This document shows positions 15,178 to 22,414 of a stretch of DNA of 25,127 nucleotides, in pieces. The stretch covers positions 29,642-54,768 of the forward strand of contig DHQV01000085.1 of the NCBI GenBank assembly GCA_002408185.1, read 5' to 3'. A program made the position numbers and the translations under genes. The notes beneath the pieces were generated by a model. That model was given only the letters and a program-made list of their open reading frames with translations. It did no database searches and was not told the DNA's origin. Source of the DNA: Deltaproteobacteria bacterium UBA5329. GTDB lineage: Bacteria; Desulfobacterota; Syntrophorhabdia; Syntrophorhabdales; Syntrophorhabdaceae. Each line of letters opens with the position of its first letter. Positions within the stretch are counted from its first letter, which is position 1.

Positions 15178-16254
15178 TTACCTCAATTTCAGAGTGCTCA
15201 TGGCAAGTAGCCCAAGGATCACCGAAATGATCCAGAATCGGACAACAATCTTTTCCTCGTTCCATCCTTTAAGCTCGAAGTGATGATGAATGGGCGCCAT
15301 CTTGAAAACTCTCTTTCGCCGGAGCTTGAAAGAATAGATCTGGATGATGACAGATAACGTTTCGAGGACGAATATCCCGCCCGCGATAACGAGAAGGAAT
15401 TCCTGTTTGATGATAACAGCGATGGTGGCGAGTGCGGCGCCGAGCGAGAGCGACCCCGTGTCACCCATAAAGAGTTCTGCCGGGTGGGCATTATACCAGA
15501 GGAACCCTATGCCGGCCCCGAGCATGGCGCCGCACAGGACGGTGAGCTCTCCGGCGCCTTTTACGAAAAATATCTGAAGGTATTGTGAGAAGATCGCATT
15601 TCCCACAAGATAGCAGAATATCATGAAGGTCGTGCACACAGTGAGGACCGGGCCGATCGCAAGGCCGTCAAGCCCGTCTGTCAGGTTCACGGCGTTCGAG
15701 GTCCCTGCGATCATGAATATACACAGTGCGATATAAAAGATCCCGAGGTCAGGAAGCAGGTTCTTGAAGAAGGGTACGGTAAGCTGCGTGTTGAACCCGT
15801 ACTTGAAGAAGATCATTGCGCCGATGGAGGCGGCGAATAACAGTTGCAGCGACAGCTTCGTCCGGCCGGTTATACCTTTCCCGTTTATCCCGCGGAGCTT
15901 TTGCACATCATCCATGAACCCGATCATCCCGAACGACAGGAGGGAAAAGATGACGACCCATATGTAGTAATTGGAGAGTTCCGCCCACAGGAGCGTCGGT
16001 ATCACGGTCGCAATGAGGATAACGAACCCGCCCATGGTCGGAGTTTCCTTTTTTGTCTCGTGACGGTCGGGGACATCTTCGCGTTTTCCGCTGCGTATCT
16101 TCCATTCGTGGAATCTCCGGATAACATAGGGCGTAAGGATGAAACTGATGATAAGGGCCGACAGTATCGCAAGGACGGTCCTGAACGTTATATAGCGAAA
16201 AACGTTGAATGCGGTGATCTTCGTATGCAGCTGGTAGAGTGCGTAATACAGCAT
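15178..16254 (-). CDS. mraY: Phospho-N-acetylmuramoyl-pentapeptide transferase
   Basis: An integral membrane enzyme that transfers phospho-MurNAc-pentapeptide from UDP to undecaprenyl phosphate, forming lipid I. The 358-aa protein has about ten TM segments with the family motifs TPTMGGF (about 72-78), GFMDDVQKLR with the Asp pair, SNAVNLTDGLDGLAIG, and the cytoplasmic loop FKMAPIHHHFELKGW holding the His cluster. Length is standard. It starts at ATG 16254, sharing one base with the murF stop (TAATG). Confidence 0.97.
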   Translation of the reverse strand: MLYYALYQLHTKITAFNVFRYITFRTVLAILSALIISFILTPYVIRRFHEWKIRSGKREDVPDRHETKKETPTMGGFVILIATVIPTLLWAELSNYYIWVVIFSLLSFGMIGFMDDVQKLRGINGKGITGRTKLSLQLLFAASIGAMIFFKYGFNTQLTVPFFKNLLPDLGIFYIALCIFMIAGTSNAVNLTDGLDGLAIGPVLTVCTTFMIFCYLVGNAIFSQYLQIFFVKGAGELTVLCGAMLGAGIGFLWYNAHPAELFMGDTGSLSLGAALATIAVIIKQEFLLVIAGGIFVLETLSVIIQIYSFKLRRKRVFKMAPIHHHFELKGWNEEKIVVRFWIISVILGLLAMSTLKLR

Positions 16255-17615
16255 TACTTCAGGGCCTCCACTATTTCCTCCATCTTAAATGCCCGTGATC
16301 CTTTGACCAGGACCGTATCGCCTGCATTGAGGTGTAACCTCAGGTAATCGATGAGCTCGCCTTTATCATTAAAATGTACAGCCCGCGTATTACCGAGCTC
16401 CGAGAACGTGTCCGCGGTTTCTTCACCAAAGAGGACTATGAGCCCGATATCTTTTAGATCCTTAAGGAACTTGCCCATTTCCCTGTGGTACAGTGTGCTG
16501 TCCTTTCCAAGTTCTTTCATTCCGCCCAGCACCACCACTTTCTTTCCGTTTGACGGGAGATCGCTTAAGGTCCGTATAGCCCATTCCATCGATGAAGGGT
16601 TGGCATTGTATGTATCATCTATTATGATAAACCCGTGAGAGCTTTCAATGGGTTGCAGGCGCTTGTCATATGAACTGAATTCATCGATCGCCCTGGCGAT
16701 CGATGAATGGTCGACGCCCATGACGGATGCTATGGTCGCCGCGGCAAGCAAATTGTAAAGGTTGTGTCGGCCGAGCAGGGAGGTCCGTGCTTCTATCGTA
16801 CCGACCGGGGATATTATGGATATAACGTAACCTTCCCAACCGAGGTCGCGTATCACACGCAGGTGGTAGTATGCGTCATTTTCAATAGCGAATGTGATCG
16901 AGGCGTGGCCTGTGTGGCGATACCGTACCGCAAGCCCCGGGTCGTCGATATTGACGAGGATCTTCCCGTGCGGCCTCGTGTATCGGAAAAGGTCGAGTTT
17001 CTCTTCGAGGATGCCGTCGAGAGATTCAAGGCCTTCAAGATGCGACGGGTTGACGTTAGTAATAAGGGAAATATCGGGATCGGTGACCACGGCGAGCTTT
17101 TTGATCTCACCGGGCGTATTTGTGCCCAACTCCAGTATGCACGCATCGGGTTCACCCGTTATTGCCAGAATGCTTGAAGGTACGCCGATGAGATTGTTCA
17201 GGTTTTTCTCGTTATAATGAACACGAAATTTTTTCTTCAGCATGGCGGCGAGAATCTCTTTCGTCGTCGTCTTGCCGTTGCTTCCCGTTATGGAGATGAA
17301 TGCCCCGGAAAGGCTTTCCCTTTTGAACCGGGCTATGTCGAGAAGGGCCTGGTTTGTGTCTTCAACGAGGATGACCGTCCCCGGGGCATCCGCAAGGGCG
17401 ACCGGGTAGTCGTTCCTGCACAGGGTCCCTCCGCGGGACATTTTCAGTGCCTGTTCGATGAATGAATGGCCGTCGAAGGACTTCCCGACGATGGGGATAA
17501 ACAGTTCGCCTTGTCCGATCGTGCGGGAATCTGTGGAAATGCCCGTAAAAACCTCCCTCTCCTTTTTCAGCACCGTGCCCTTTACCGCAGTGATGATATC
17601 CTCAAGTCGCCACAT
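16254..17615 (-). CDS. murF: UDP-N-acetylmuramoyl-tripeptide--D-alanyl-D-alanine ligase
   Basis: The last cytoplasmic ligase; it adds the D-Ala-D-Ala made by Ddl to the tripeptide. The 453-aa protein has the MurE/F-type N-terminal domain (STDSRTIGQGELFIPIVG), the P-loop GSNGKTTTKE (about 110-119), NLNNLIGVP, ELGTNTPGEI, NVNPSHLEGL and DDTYNANPSSM, which is diagnostic for MurF. The C-terminal domain contains VVLGGMKELG and ends with LVKGSRAFKMEEIV. ATG at 17615 overlaps the end of murE by 14 bp. Confidence 0.97.
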   Translation of the reverse strand: MWRLEDIITAVKGTVLKKEREVFTGISTDSRTIGQGELFIPIVGKSFDGHSFIEQALKMSRGGTLCRNDYPVALADAPGTVILVEDTNQALLDIARFKRESLSGAFISITGSNGKTTTKEILAAMLKKKFRVHYNEKNLNNLIGVPSSILAITGEPDACILELGTNTPGEIKKLAVVTDPDISLITNVNPSHLEGLESLDGILEEKLDLFRYTRPHGKILVNIDDPGLAVRYRHTGHASITFAIENDAYYHLRVIRDLGWEGYVISIISPVGTIEARTSLLGRHNLYNLLAAATIASVMGVDHSSIARAIDEFSSYDKRLQPIESSHGFIIIDDTYNANPSSMEWAIRTLSDLPSNGKKVVVLGGMKELGKDSTLYHREMGKFLKDLKDIGLIVLFGEETADTFSELGNTRAVHFNDKGELIDYLRLHLNAGDTVLVKGSRAFKMEEIVEALK

Positions 17616-19056
17616 GAAAATACTCCTCGACTACTTCACGGTCACTGAAATGCAGGATGCTGTCACCTACGATTTGATAGTCTTCATGGCCTTTGCCAGC
17701 CACGAGCACAACATCGTCGGGCCGTGCAGTACGGATGCTCTCGAAGATAGCCTCCCTCCGGTCTTCGATGATCCTGTATCTTTTTCCTACGACTCCCCGT
17801 GCGATTTCGGCAATGATCTGTTTCGGGTTTTCATTGCGCGGATTGTCCGACGTAATAATGATCTCGTCCGCAAGACGGGAAGACAGCGCCCCCATGATGG
17901 GCCTCTTCGCGGCATCCCTGTTCCCTCCACATCCGAAAACGATGATAAGCCTTCCCTTCTTGAGGCGTCCAAGAATTGAAAGCACATTCTTGATAGCGTC
18001 CGGGGTATGTGCATAGTCCACGAAGACCGAGATTCCCCTGTCGTTGGGTACTCGTTCCAATCTTCCCGGCACGCCGTTTAAACGCTCTATACCCTCTTTG
18101 ATAGCGTGGTGCGATATGCCCGTCGCATAGCCTGACAGTGCTGCAGCAAGAATGTTGGAGGCATTGAACATGCCAATTAAAGGTGAGACGATGGGGATCT
18201 TTCTCCCCGGCAGGTTTATGGTGAGGGTCAGGCCGTCGATGCTTTCGGAGTATTCCGAAAGGCAGGCATCGGCAAATCCACGCGTACTGTAAGAGAGCAT
18301 TGTTACAGGCGCGGCAATAACGAAATCCCTTATCGAGGGATCGTCAATATTCATAATGGCATATCTTTTCTTCTTTTTGCTTCGTGCGAGGTGATCTTCG
18401 AAAAGGAGTCTTTTAGATGCCCCGTAATCCTCGAAAGTGCCATGATAATCCAGGTGGTCATGGGTGAGATTTGTAAATATCGCTACGTCAAAATCGATCC
18501 CTTCGACTCGTGCCTGATGAAGTGCATGGGACGAGACCTCCATGATAACGTTGCTCACGCCGGCATTGACCATGTCGTTCAAGAGACTGTTTATTTCACT
18601 CGCCCCAGGTGTTGTGTTGGCCGCTTTAAACGTATTCCCGGCATAGCGGTACGAGATCGTGCCGATCACCCCGGGCTCTTTGCCGGCGGACCGGACAATG
18701 GACTCGACAAGGTAGGTTGTTGTTGTCTTGCCGTTTGTTCCGGTGATGCCCGTGATATGGGCCTTGCGCGCGGGATGATGATAGAAGTTCGACGCAGCCT
18801 GTCCGAGGGCTTTCATGACATCTCCGACATAGACGACGCATCCAAAGGGCTCTGTGGTGATCTCGCCATCGGTAACTACAGCGCTGGCACCGCGCTTGAA
18901 AGCATCTTCTGTATATGCGCCGCTAACCTGTGTCACGAAAAAGAGATGGCCTTCCGAGACATTGCGAGAATCTTTCGTAATTCCTGTTATTTCAAGGGAA
19001 GTATTTCCACGGATGCTTATCGTATCCATTCCCTTTATTATATTGCCGAGTTTCAC
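17602..19056 (-). CDS. murE: UDP-N-acetylmuramoyl-L-alanyl-D-glutamate--meso-diaminopimelate ligase
   Basis: It adds the third residue of the stem peptide. The sequence contains SDNPRNENP; DNPR is the motif associated with meso-diaminopimelate specificity, so this organism's wall is mDAP-type. Other motifs: KDSRNVSEGHLFF, GTNGKTTTTYLVE, MEVSSHALHQ, NLTHDHLDYHGT, YGASKRLLFED with the Lys expected to be carbamylated, CGGNRDAAKRPIMG and AGKGHEDYQ. I place the start at GTG 19056, which gives 484 aa, the family-like N-terminus MKLGNIIKG, a GTGA overlap with the preceding gene and a GGGAGG element about 11 nt upstream. A longer reading from GTG 19086 would add ten residues inside that gene. Confidence 0.97.
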   Translation of the reverse strand: MKLGNIIKGMDTISIRGNTSLEITGITKDSRNVSEGHLFFVTQVSGAYTEDAFKRGASAVVTDGEITTEPFGCVVYVGDVMKALGQAASNFYHHPARKAHITGITGTNGKTTTTYLVESIVRSAGKEPGVIGTISYRYAGNTFKAANTTPGASEINSLLNDMVNAGVSNVIMEVSSHALHQARVEGIDFDVAIFTNLTHDHLDYHGTFEDYGASKRLLFEDHLARSKKKKRYAIMNIDDPSIRDFVIAAPVTMLSYSTRGFADACLSEYSESIDGLTLTINLPGRKIPIVSPLIGMFNASNILAAALSGYATGISHHAIKEGIERLNGVPGRLERVPNDRGISVFVDYAHTPDAIKNVLSILGRLKKGRLIIVFGCGGNRDAAKRPIMGALSSRLADEIIITSDNPRNENPKQIIAEIARGVVGKRYRIIEDRREAIFESIRTARPDDVVLVAGKGHEDYQIVGDSILHFSDREVVEEYFHVAT

Positions 19057-19904
19057 TTTTGGAATGACCTCCCGTAGAGAATACACCGGGTCTCTTTTTC
19101 AACTTTTTCCTGAGGTTTGGGAAACTGGTCGACCACGATACCAGAACCGTAAATTTTTACCTGGGCCTTCGGCGAGATCCTGTCCAGGGCCGCCTTCATG
19201 GAGAGTCCCGAAAGGTCCGGCATCAAGAATGCAAGACTGCCATCCAGGTTCTGCAGGTTTTTTTCATTCCGGACAGCATTGATCTGGAACCCGTTATTTG
19301 TTCTTGAGACTTCAAAACCGCCAGAGGCATAAGGCATGAGGGGAGCGAAGCCTTCACCGACATACGTGTTGTACATACTAATAAGCAATTTCCGGTCAAT
19401 ACTGTAACCGATTCCCGTGATAGTATCAACACATAGGGATTTATCAGGAATTTGCACTCCCTGCCTGTGCAAAAAGACCTCGACATTCTTTTTTCCGATG
19501 ATTCTGGAGATCGTCTTGAGGCCCTCCTTATCCTTATCTTTCAATATATCGAGTGGCTTTTTCAGGTAGACTGACGAGGTGCCATCATCATTTTTATGTA
19601 TAACGACCATTCCGTCTTTTTCTATGAAGCCTTCCTTTATGGCAAAGGCAATGACGGGGACCGCGATCAGGAATGAGGGCTCTATGTCTGTATTGCTGTC
19701 TGTGACAAGGGTTTTCTTCTGAGGTACGGGCGCCGATTCAGACCGCGCCGTGGCAACGCTGAGGCTCCGGGGAGTTTTGCCGGACACCGGTTCGTATGTT
19801 CTCTTCATCGAGAACCGGTCTTGAACATTGAACGCAATCCCTGCGTACATAACTCCGATAAGTGTGCATACAATAAAGGCTTTCCTGATCGCCGGTTTGT
19901 TCAT
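19053..19904 (-). CDS. TM-PASTA protein without a transpeptidase domain, in the ftsI position
   Basis: Not a recognisable FtsI, although it occupies the ftsI/pbpB slot between ftsL and murE. The 283-aa protein has a short cytoplasmic N-terminus, one TM segment (about 9-25), a Ser/Pro/Lys-rich stretch (about 40-72), an unassigned domain (about 73-225), and a C-terminal PASTA-like repeat (about 227-279: MPDLSGLSMKAALDRI, then IYGSGIVVDQFPKPQEKV). FtsI proteins of several deltaproteobacteria end in just such a PASTA domain, so this may be an FtsI that lost its catalytic core or a PASTA protein that took its place. FtsI is usually about 550-700 aa with SxxK, SxN and KTG motifs; none is present. 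ATG 19904 overlaps ftsL (ATGA), and the stop overlaps murE (GTGA). Confidence 0.88.
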   Translation of the reverse strand: MNKPAIRKAFIVCTLIGVMYAGIAFNVQDRFSMKRTYEPVSGKTPRSLSVATARSESAPVPQKKTLVTDSNTDIEPSFLIAVPVIAFAIKEGFIEKDGMVVIHKNDDGTSSVYLKKPLDILKDKDKEGLKTISRIIGKKNVEVFLHRQGVQIPDKSLCVDTITGIGYSIDRKLLISMYNTYVGEGFAPLMPYASGGFEVSRTNNGFQINAVRNEKNLQNLDGSLAFLMPDLSGLSMKAALDRISPKAQVKIYGSGIVVDQFPKPQEKVEKETRCILYGRSFQK

Positions 19905-20215
19905 TTCAAAACGAGAACCTCTTCCTCCCTTGGTTTCGTGAGCCCAAGCCTTTCTTTGGCTTTTAAGGCGAGAAGCCGTGACCGGGTTATGCCTGCCATA
20001 TCGGACGCTAATTTCTCGTGTGTTTCCCGCAATTGGCGTTCCAGCATGAGGGTCTCGATGAGGTCCTGCCGGGCACGATTGTGAGCGCTTACGAGGAGAT
20101 AGCTGGCAACGAAGACAAACAGGACCATAAATCCGAGAAAAAGAATGGGTTGAAAACTGTCAAAAAGCTTGTCGTCCGATGTATCTATGTATATCTTTCT
20201 CGGTCTGTGCATCAT
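19901..20215 (-). CDS. ftsL: Cell division protein FtsL
   Basis: A small bitopic divisome protein that forms a coiled coil with FtsB/DivIC and signals to the septal synthase. The 104-aa protein has a cytoplasmic N-terminus, one TM segment (about 22-43), a heptad-like periplasmic coiled coil (about 47-80, with RARQDLIETLMLERQLRETH) and the closing element LKAKERLGLTKPREEEVLVL, typical of FtsL/DivIC. Identity is also supported by its place right after rsmH. Two tandem ATGs (20215 and 20212) follow a GGGGGTG ribosome site; the first is used here. The next gene overlaps its stop. Confidence 0.9.
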   Translation of the reverse strand: MMHRPRKIYIDTSDDKLFDSFQPILFLGFMVLFVFVASYLLVSAHNRARQDLIETLMLERQLRETHEKLASDMAGITRSRLLALKAKERLGLTKPREEEVLVLK

Positions 20216-20227
20216 AAAGCACCCCCA

Positions 20228-21097
20228 TTAATTTTTCTGTGCGATACGCAGTTTGGCGCTGCGTGAGCGCGGATTTGACCGGACCTCGTCAATCCCTGGC
20301 CTGATAGGTTTACGGGTTAGCACTGTTAATGCCTCTTCATTGCGAAAACGTTCTTTAACGATCCTGTCCTCCAGGGAGTGGAACGTTATTATGCCTATCC
20401 TCGATCCGGACGACAGGAGTTCAATAGCGCCGTCCATTCCTTTCACAAGGCTCCGAAGCTCGTCATTGACAGCGATCCTCAGGGCCTGAAAGGTTTTTGT
20501 AGCAGGGTGGATCTTGCCCGTTCTTTTTTTGACCGAGGCTATGATCTCGGCCAACTGGCGCCCTGTCCGGATCCGGTCCTTTTTCCGGTGTTCGAAAATG
20601 GCCTTCGCTATCCTGCGTGACTGCCATTCTTCGCCGTATTCATAGAGGATCCGTGCAATCACATCCTGGCGGTAGGAGTTGACGATATCGTATGCGGTAA
20701 GGTCCTGTCTTCTGTCCATCCTCATATCGAGTTCCTCGTCATCGTTAAAACTGAACCCCCTGCCGCTTGCCAGTTGATAACTCGAGATACCGAGATCAAA
20801 AAGGGCTCCTTCAATAGATTTCACCCCCACACTTTGGAGCAATTCCTTCATATCTCCGAAGTTGCCTCTCAGTAAAGTCACCCGGTCGCTGTATGCCGCG
20901 AGTGCCTCGCGCGCCCGGTCTAAAGCTTCCTGATCTCTATCAATGCCAATTAAATGTAATTTTCTGTTTCTTCCCAGCAAACCGAGAGAATGTCCCGCTG
21001 CGCCGACTGTTGCATCGACGAATGTTCCGCTCTCGGTGCTGATCAGGTTGTTTAGTACTTCCTGGAAAAGAACTGAGATATGCTCCCGGCCGCTCAA
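20228..21097 (-). CDS. rsmH: 16S rRNA (cytosine(1402)-N(4))-methyltransferase
   Basis: A SAM-dependent enzyme (formerly MraW) that methylates the 16S rRNA decoding centre, a conserved passenger of the dcw cluster. The 289-aa protein has the SAM-binding DATVGAAGHSLGLL (about 28-41), FDLGISSYQL, GFSFNDDEELDMRMDR, the helical insertion with KIHPATKTFQALRIAVNDEL, and ITFHSLEDRIVKERF. It starts at TTG 21097 in a TTGA overlap with mraZ. This unusual codon is supported by the family N-terminus HISVLFQEVL and by coupling. Confidence 0.97.
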   Translation of the reverse strand: MSGREHISVLFQEVLNNLISTESGTFVDATVGAAGHSLGLLGRNRKLHLIGIDRDQEALDRAREALAAYSDRVTLLRGNFGDMKELLQSVGVKSIEGALFDLGISSYQLASGRGFSFNDDEELDMRMDRRQDLTAYDIVNSYRQDVIARILYEYGEEWQSRRIAKAIFEHRKKDRIRTGRQLAEIIASVKKRTGKIHPATKTFQALRIAVNDELRSLVKGMDGAIELLSSGSRIGIITFHSLEDRIVKERFRNEEALTVLTRKPIRPGIDEVRSNPRSRSAKLRIAQKN

Positions 21098-21534
21098 AGA
21101 CCGAGTTCCGATACTATATCAGCTATCTGATCAGGATCGGCAGTGGCTATCCGCACCAGTTCTTCCCATTTTTCTTTTGCCCAGACTTCTATTTTTTTTC
21201 CAACGCCGACTATAACGACGTTCTTCTGGATCTGTGCATCCGTTTTGAGTGCCTGGGGGATAAGTACCCTTCCCAGCTTGTCAAAGGCGCACTCGGTCGC
21301 ACCGGCAAAAAAATAGCGCAGGAATGCCCGCTGCTCTTTACTCTTGGGCCCGGAGGCGGAGATGTTGTTCTGGATTTGGAGCCATTCCTGGTAGGGATAA
21401 GCCGCAATGCATCCGTCGAGAATAGTGAGAATGAGCCGGGAGTCGGCGCTTAAGGAAAGGGCTTCCCTAAATTTGGCCGGGATGCTCACCCTGCTCTTGT
21501 CATCGATCGAATATTCGTACCGTCCTATGAACAA
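21094..21534 (-). CDS. mraZ: Transcriptional regulator MraZ
   Basis: MraZ is a DNA-binding protein with two AbrB/SpoVT-type half-domains. It is known to repress its own dcw operon by binding short GTG-containing direct repeats. The 146-aa sequence starts MFIGRYEYSIDDKSRVSIPAKFRE and has the second half-domain around FDKLGRVLIPQALK (about 84-97), as expected. The start codon is TTG (21532-21534). It is supported by the conserved MF-x-G N-terminus and by the purine-rich AGGTGGGAG just upstream. It is the first gene of the operon, and three putative operator boxes overlap its leader. Confidence 0.96.
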   Translation of the reverse strand: MFIGRYEYSIDDKSRVSIPAKFREALSLSADSRLILTILDGCIAAYPYQEWLQIQNNISASGPKSKEQRAFLRYFFAGATECAFDKLGRVLIPQALKTDAQIQKNVVIVGVGKKIEVWAKEKWEELVRIATADPDQIADIVSELGL

Positions 21535-21539
21535 TCTCC

Positions 21540-21562
21540 CACCTTTTTACACCATTTACCAC
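21540..21562 (-). promoter_or_regulatory. Three 10-bp-phased GTG boxes, putative MraZ operator
   Basis: On the minus strand GTG occurs at 21560-21562, 21550-21552 and 21540-21542, exactly 10 bp apart, within the decamers AAGTGGTAAA, TGGTGTAAAA and AGGTGGGAGA. E. coli MraZ binds TGGGN repeats at 10-bp spacing, and a mollicute MraZ box is AAAGTG-like, so phase and core both fit. The last box overlaps the ribosome site of mraZ, so binding could block transcription start and translation. Confidence 0.65.
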
Positions 21563-21571
21563 TTGTAGTCA

Positions 21572-21600
21572 GTTATACTGGCAAGGCAATATCTTGTCAA
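21572..21600 (-). promoter_or_regulatory. Sigma70-like promoter of the dcw operon (mraZ)
   Basis: Minus strand: a perfect TTGACA (21595-21600), a 17-bp spacer, and TATAAC (21572-21577). The predicted transcription start falls near 21564-21566, right at the first GTG box. This is the best promoter match I found in the window and probably drives all fifteen downstream genes with mraZ. Confidence 0.75.
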
Positions 21601-21713
21601 GGATTTTTTCCTCATTTCATCGACATTCCGGGCTGCGCTGCGCCACGCAGTTTGACCCTTAAAACTCCGTTATCATCGCATACCCCGTTGAGAGAGATGC
21701 TGACATAAATCTG

Positions 21714-21742
21714 TTGATAATTTATGCTGTGTCGGGTAGTCT
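21714..21742 (+). promoter_or_regulatory. Possible greA promoter
   Basis: TTGATA (21714-21719), a 17-bp spacer and TAGTCT (21737-21742), about 30 nt before the greA ATG. The -10 match is poor, so this is only a candidate. The 172 bp between the mraZ promoter and greA otherwise hold only a small CTGCG/CGCAG hairpin near 21640. Confidence 0.3.
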
Positions 21743-21772
21743 TTTACTCCATCCCACATAACCGGAGTTGCA

Positions 21773-22243
21773 ATGAAAGTTAAAGCACCAATTACGAGGG
21801 AAGGCTACGAAGCATTAAAGAAAGAACATGAGACTATGTTGGGCGTGAAAAGACCGCAGATCCTGAAGGCGATCGAGGAAGCGCGGGAACATGGAGACCT
21901 GTCTGAAAATGCCGAGTATGATGCTGCCCGGGAAGAATTCCAGTTCCTTCAGCAAAGGGTCGCCGAGATAGAGGAGCAGCTGAGGAATTCAGAAATTGTC
22001 GACAAAAAAACGTTTAACGGGGAAACAGTAGAATTCGGGTGTACAGTCCACCTTGTAAACCTCGATACGGACGAGGAATCCCTGTACCGGATAGTCGGCC
22101 CCTATGAATCCGACATCAAGAGAAATACCATATCGATCACGTCCCCCCTCGGACGGGCGCTCATGGGGAAATGCGTCGGCGATGAAGTGAACTTCAATGC
22201 TCCGGGGGGAAAGCGGACGTACGAGATAGTCAGGGTGGATTGA
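21773..22243 (+). CDS. greA: Transcription elongation factor GreA
   Basis: It rescues backtracked RNA polymerase by stimulating transcript cleavage through the secondary channel. The 156-aa protein has the N-terminal antiparallel coiled coil (about 8-76) with the acidic tip GDLSENAEYDAA holding the catalytic-metal Asp/Glu residues, and the C-terminal FKBP-like domain (about 80-156, IVGPYESDIKRNTISITSPL and GRALMGKCVGDEV). ATG at 21773 has GGAG five nt upstream. Length is standard. It is transcribed divergently from the dcw operon; a heptamer-repeat element begins six bases after its stop. Confidence 0.97.
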   Translation: MKVKAPITREGYEALKKEHETMLGVKRPQILKAIEEAREHGDLSENAEYDAAREEFQFLQQRVAEIEEQLRNSEIVDKKTFNGETVEFGCTVHLVNLDTDEESLYRIVGPYESDIKRNTISITSPLGRALMGKCVGDEVNFNAPGGKRTYEIVRVD

Positions 22244-22248
22244 TTAGA

Positions 22249-22414
22249 TCGTAAGTAGTCAGTCGTAAGGTGTTAATAAAAGAAGGACCGGCATCCCACG
22301 TCCGACATAGCTTATTAATATTTTTGAAGAAAGGGAAAACAAAGACACCGGATTCCGGCAAGCCGGAATGATGGTAATTGTAACTGGATTGGGATTACGA
22401 CTGACGATCTTAGA
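22249..22414. repeat. Heptamer-ended inverted-repeat element between greA and pilB
   Basis: The left end (22249-22269) is three heptamers, TCGTAAG TAGTCAG TCGTAAG. The right end (22394-22414), read on the other strand, is TCTAAGA TCGTCAG TCGTAAT. The two ends therefore form an inverted repeat sharing GTCAGTCGTAA. Between them is an 18-bp hairpin with a 2-nt loop, ATTCCGGC/GCCGGAAT (22352-22369). The element reaches from just after the greA stop into the pilB stop codon. No transposase is inside, so a MITE- or REP-like element is possible. The hairpin has no T-run and is not a typical terminator. Confidence 0.55.

Noticed and set aside
19057..19086. Longer N-terminus of MurE starting at GTG 19086
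   Set aside because: GTG 19056 gives the typical N-terminus and a GTGA overlap, the pattern seen throughout this operon.
22352..22369. Rho-independent terminator of greA
   Set aside because: Good 8-bp stem but a 2-nt loop and no T-run; better seen as part of the repeat element.
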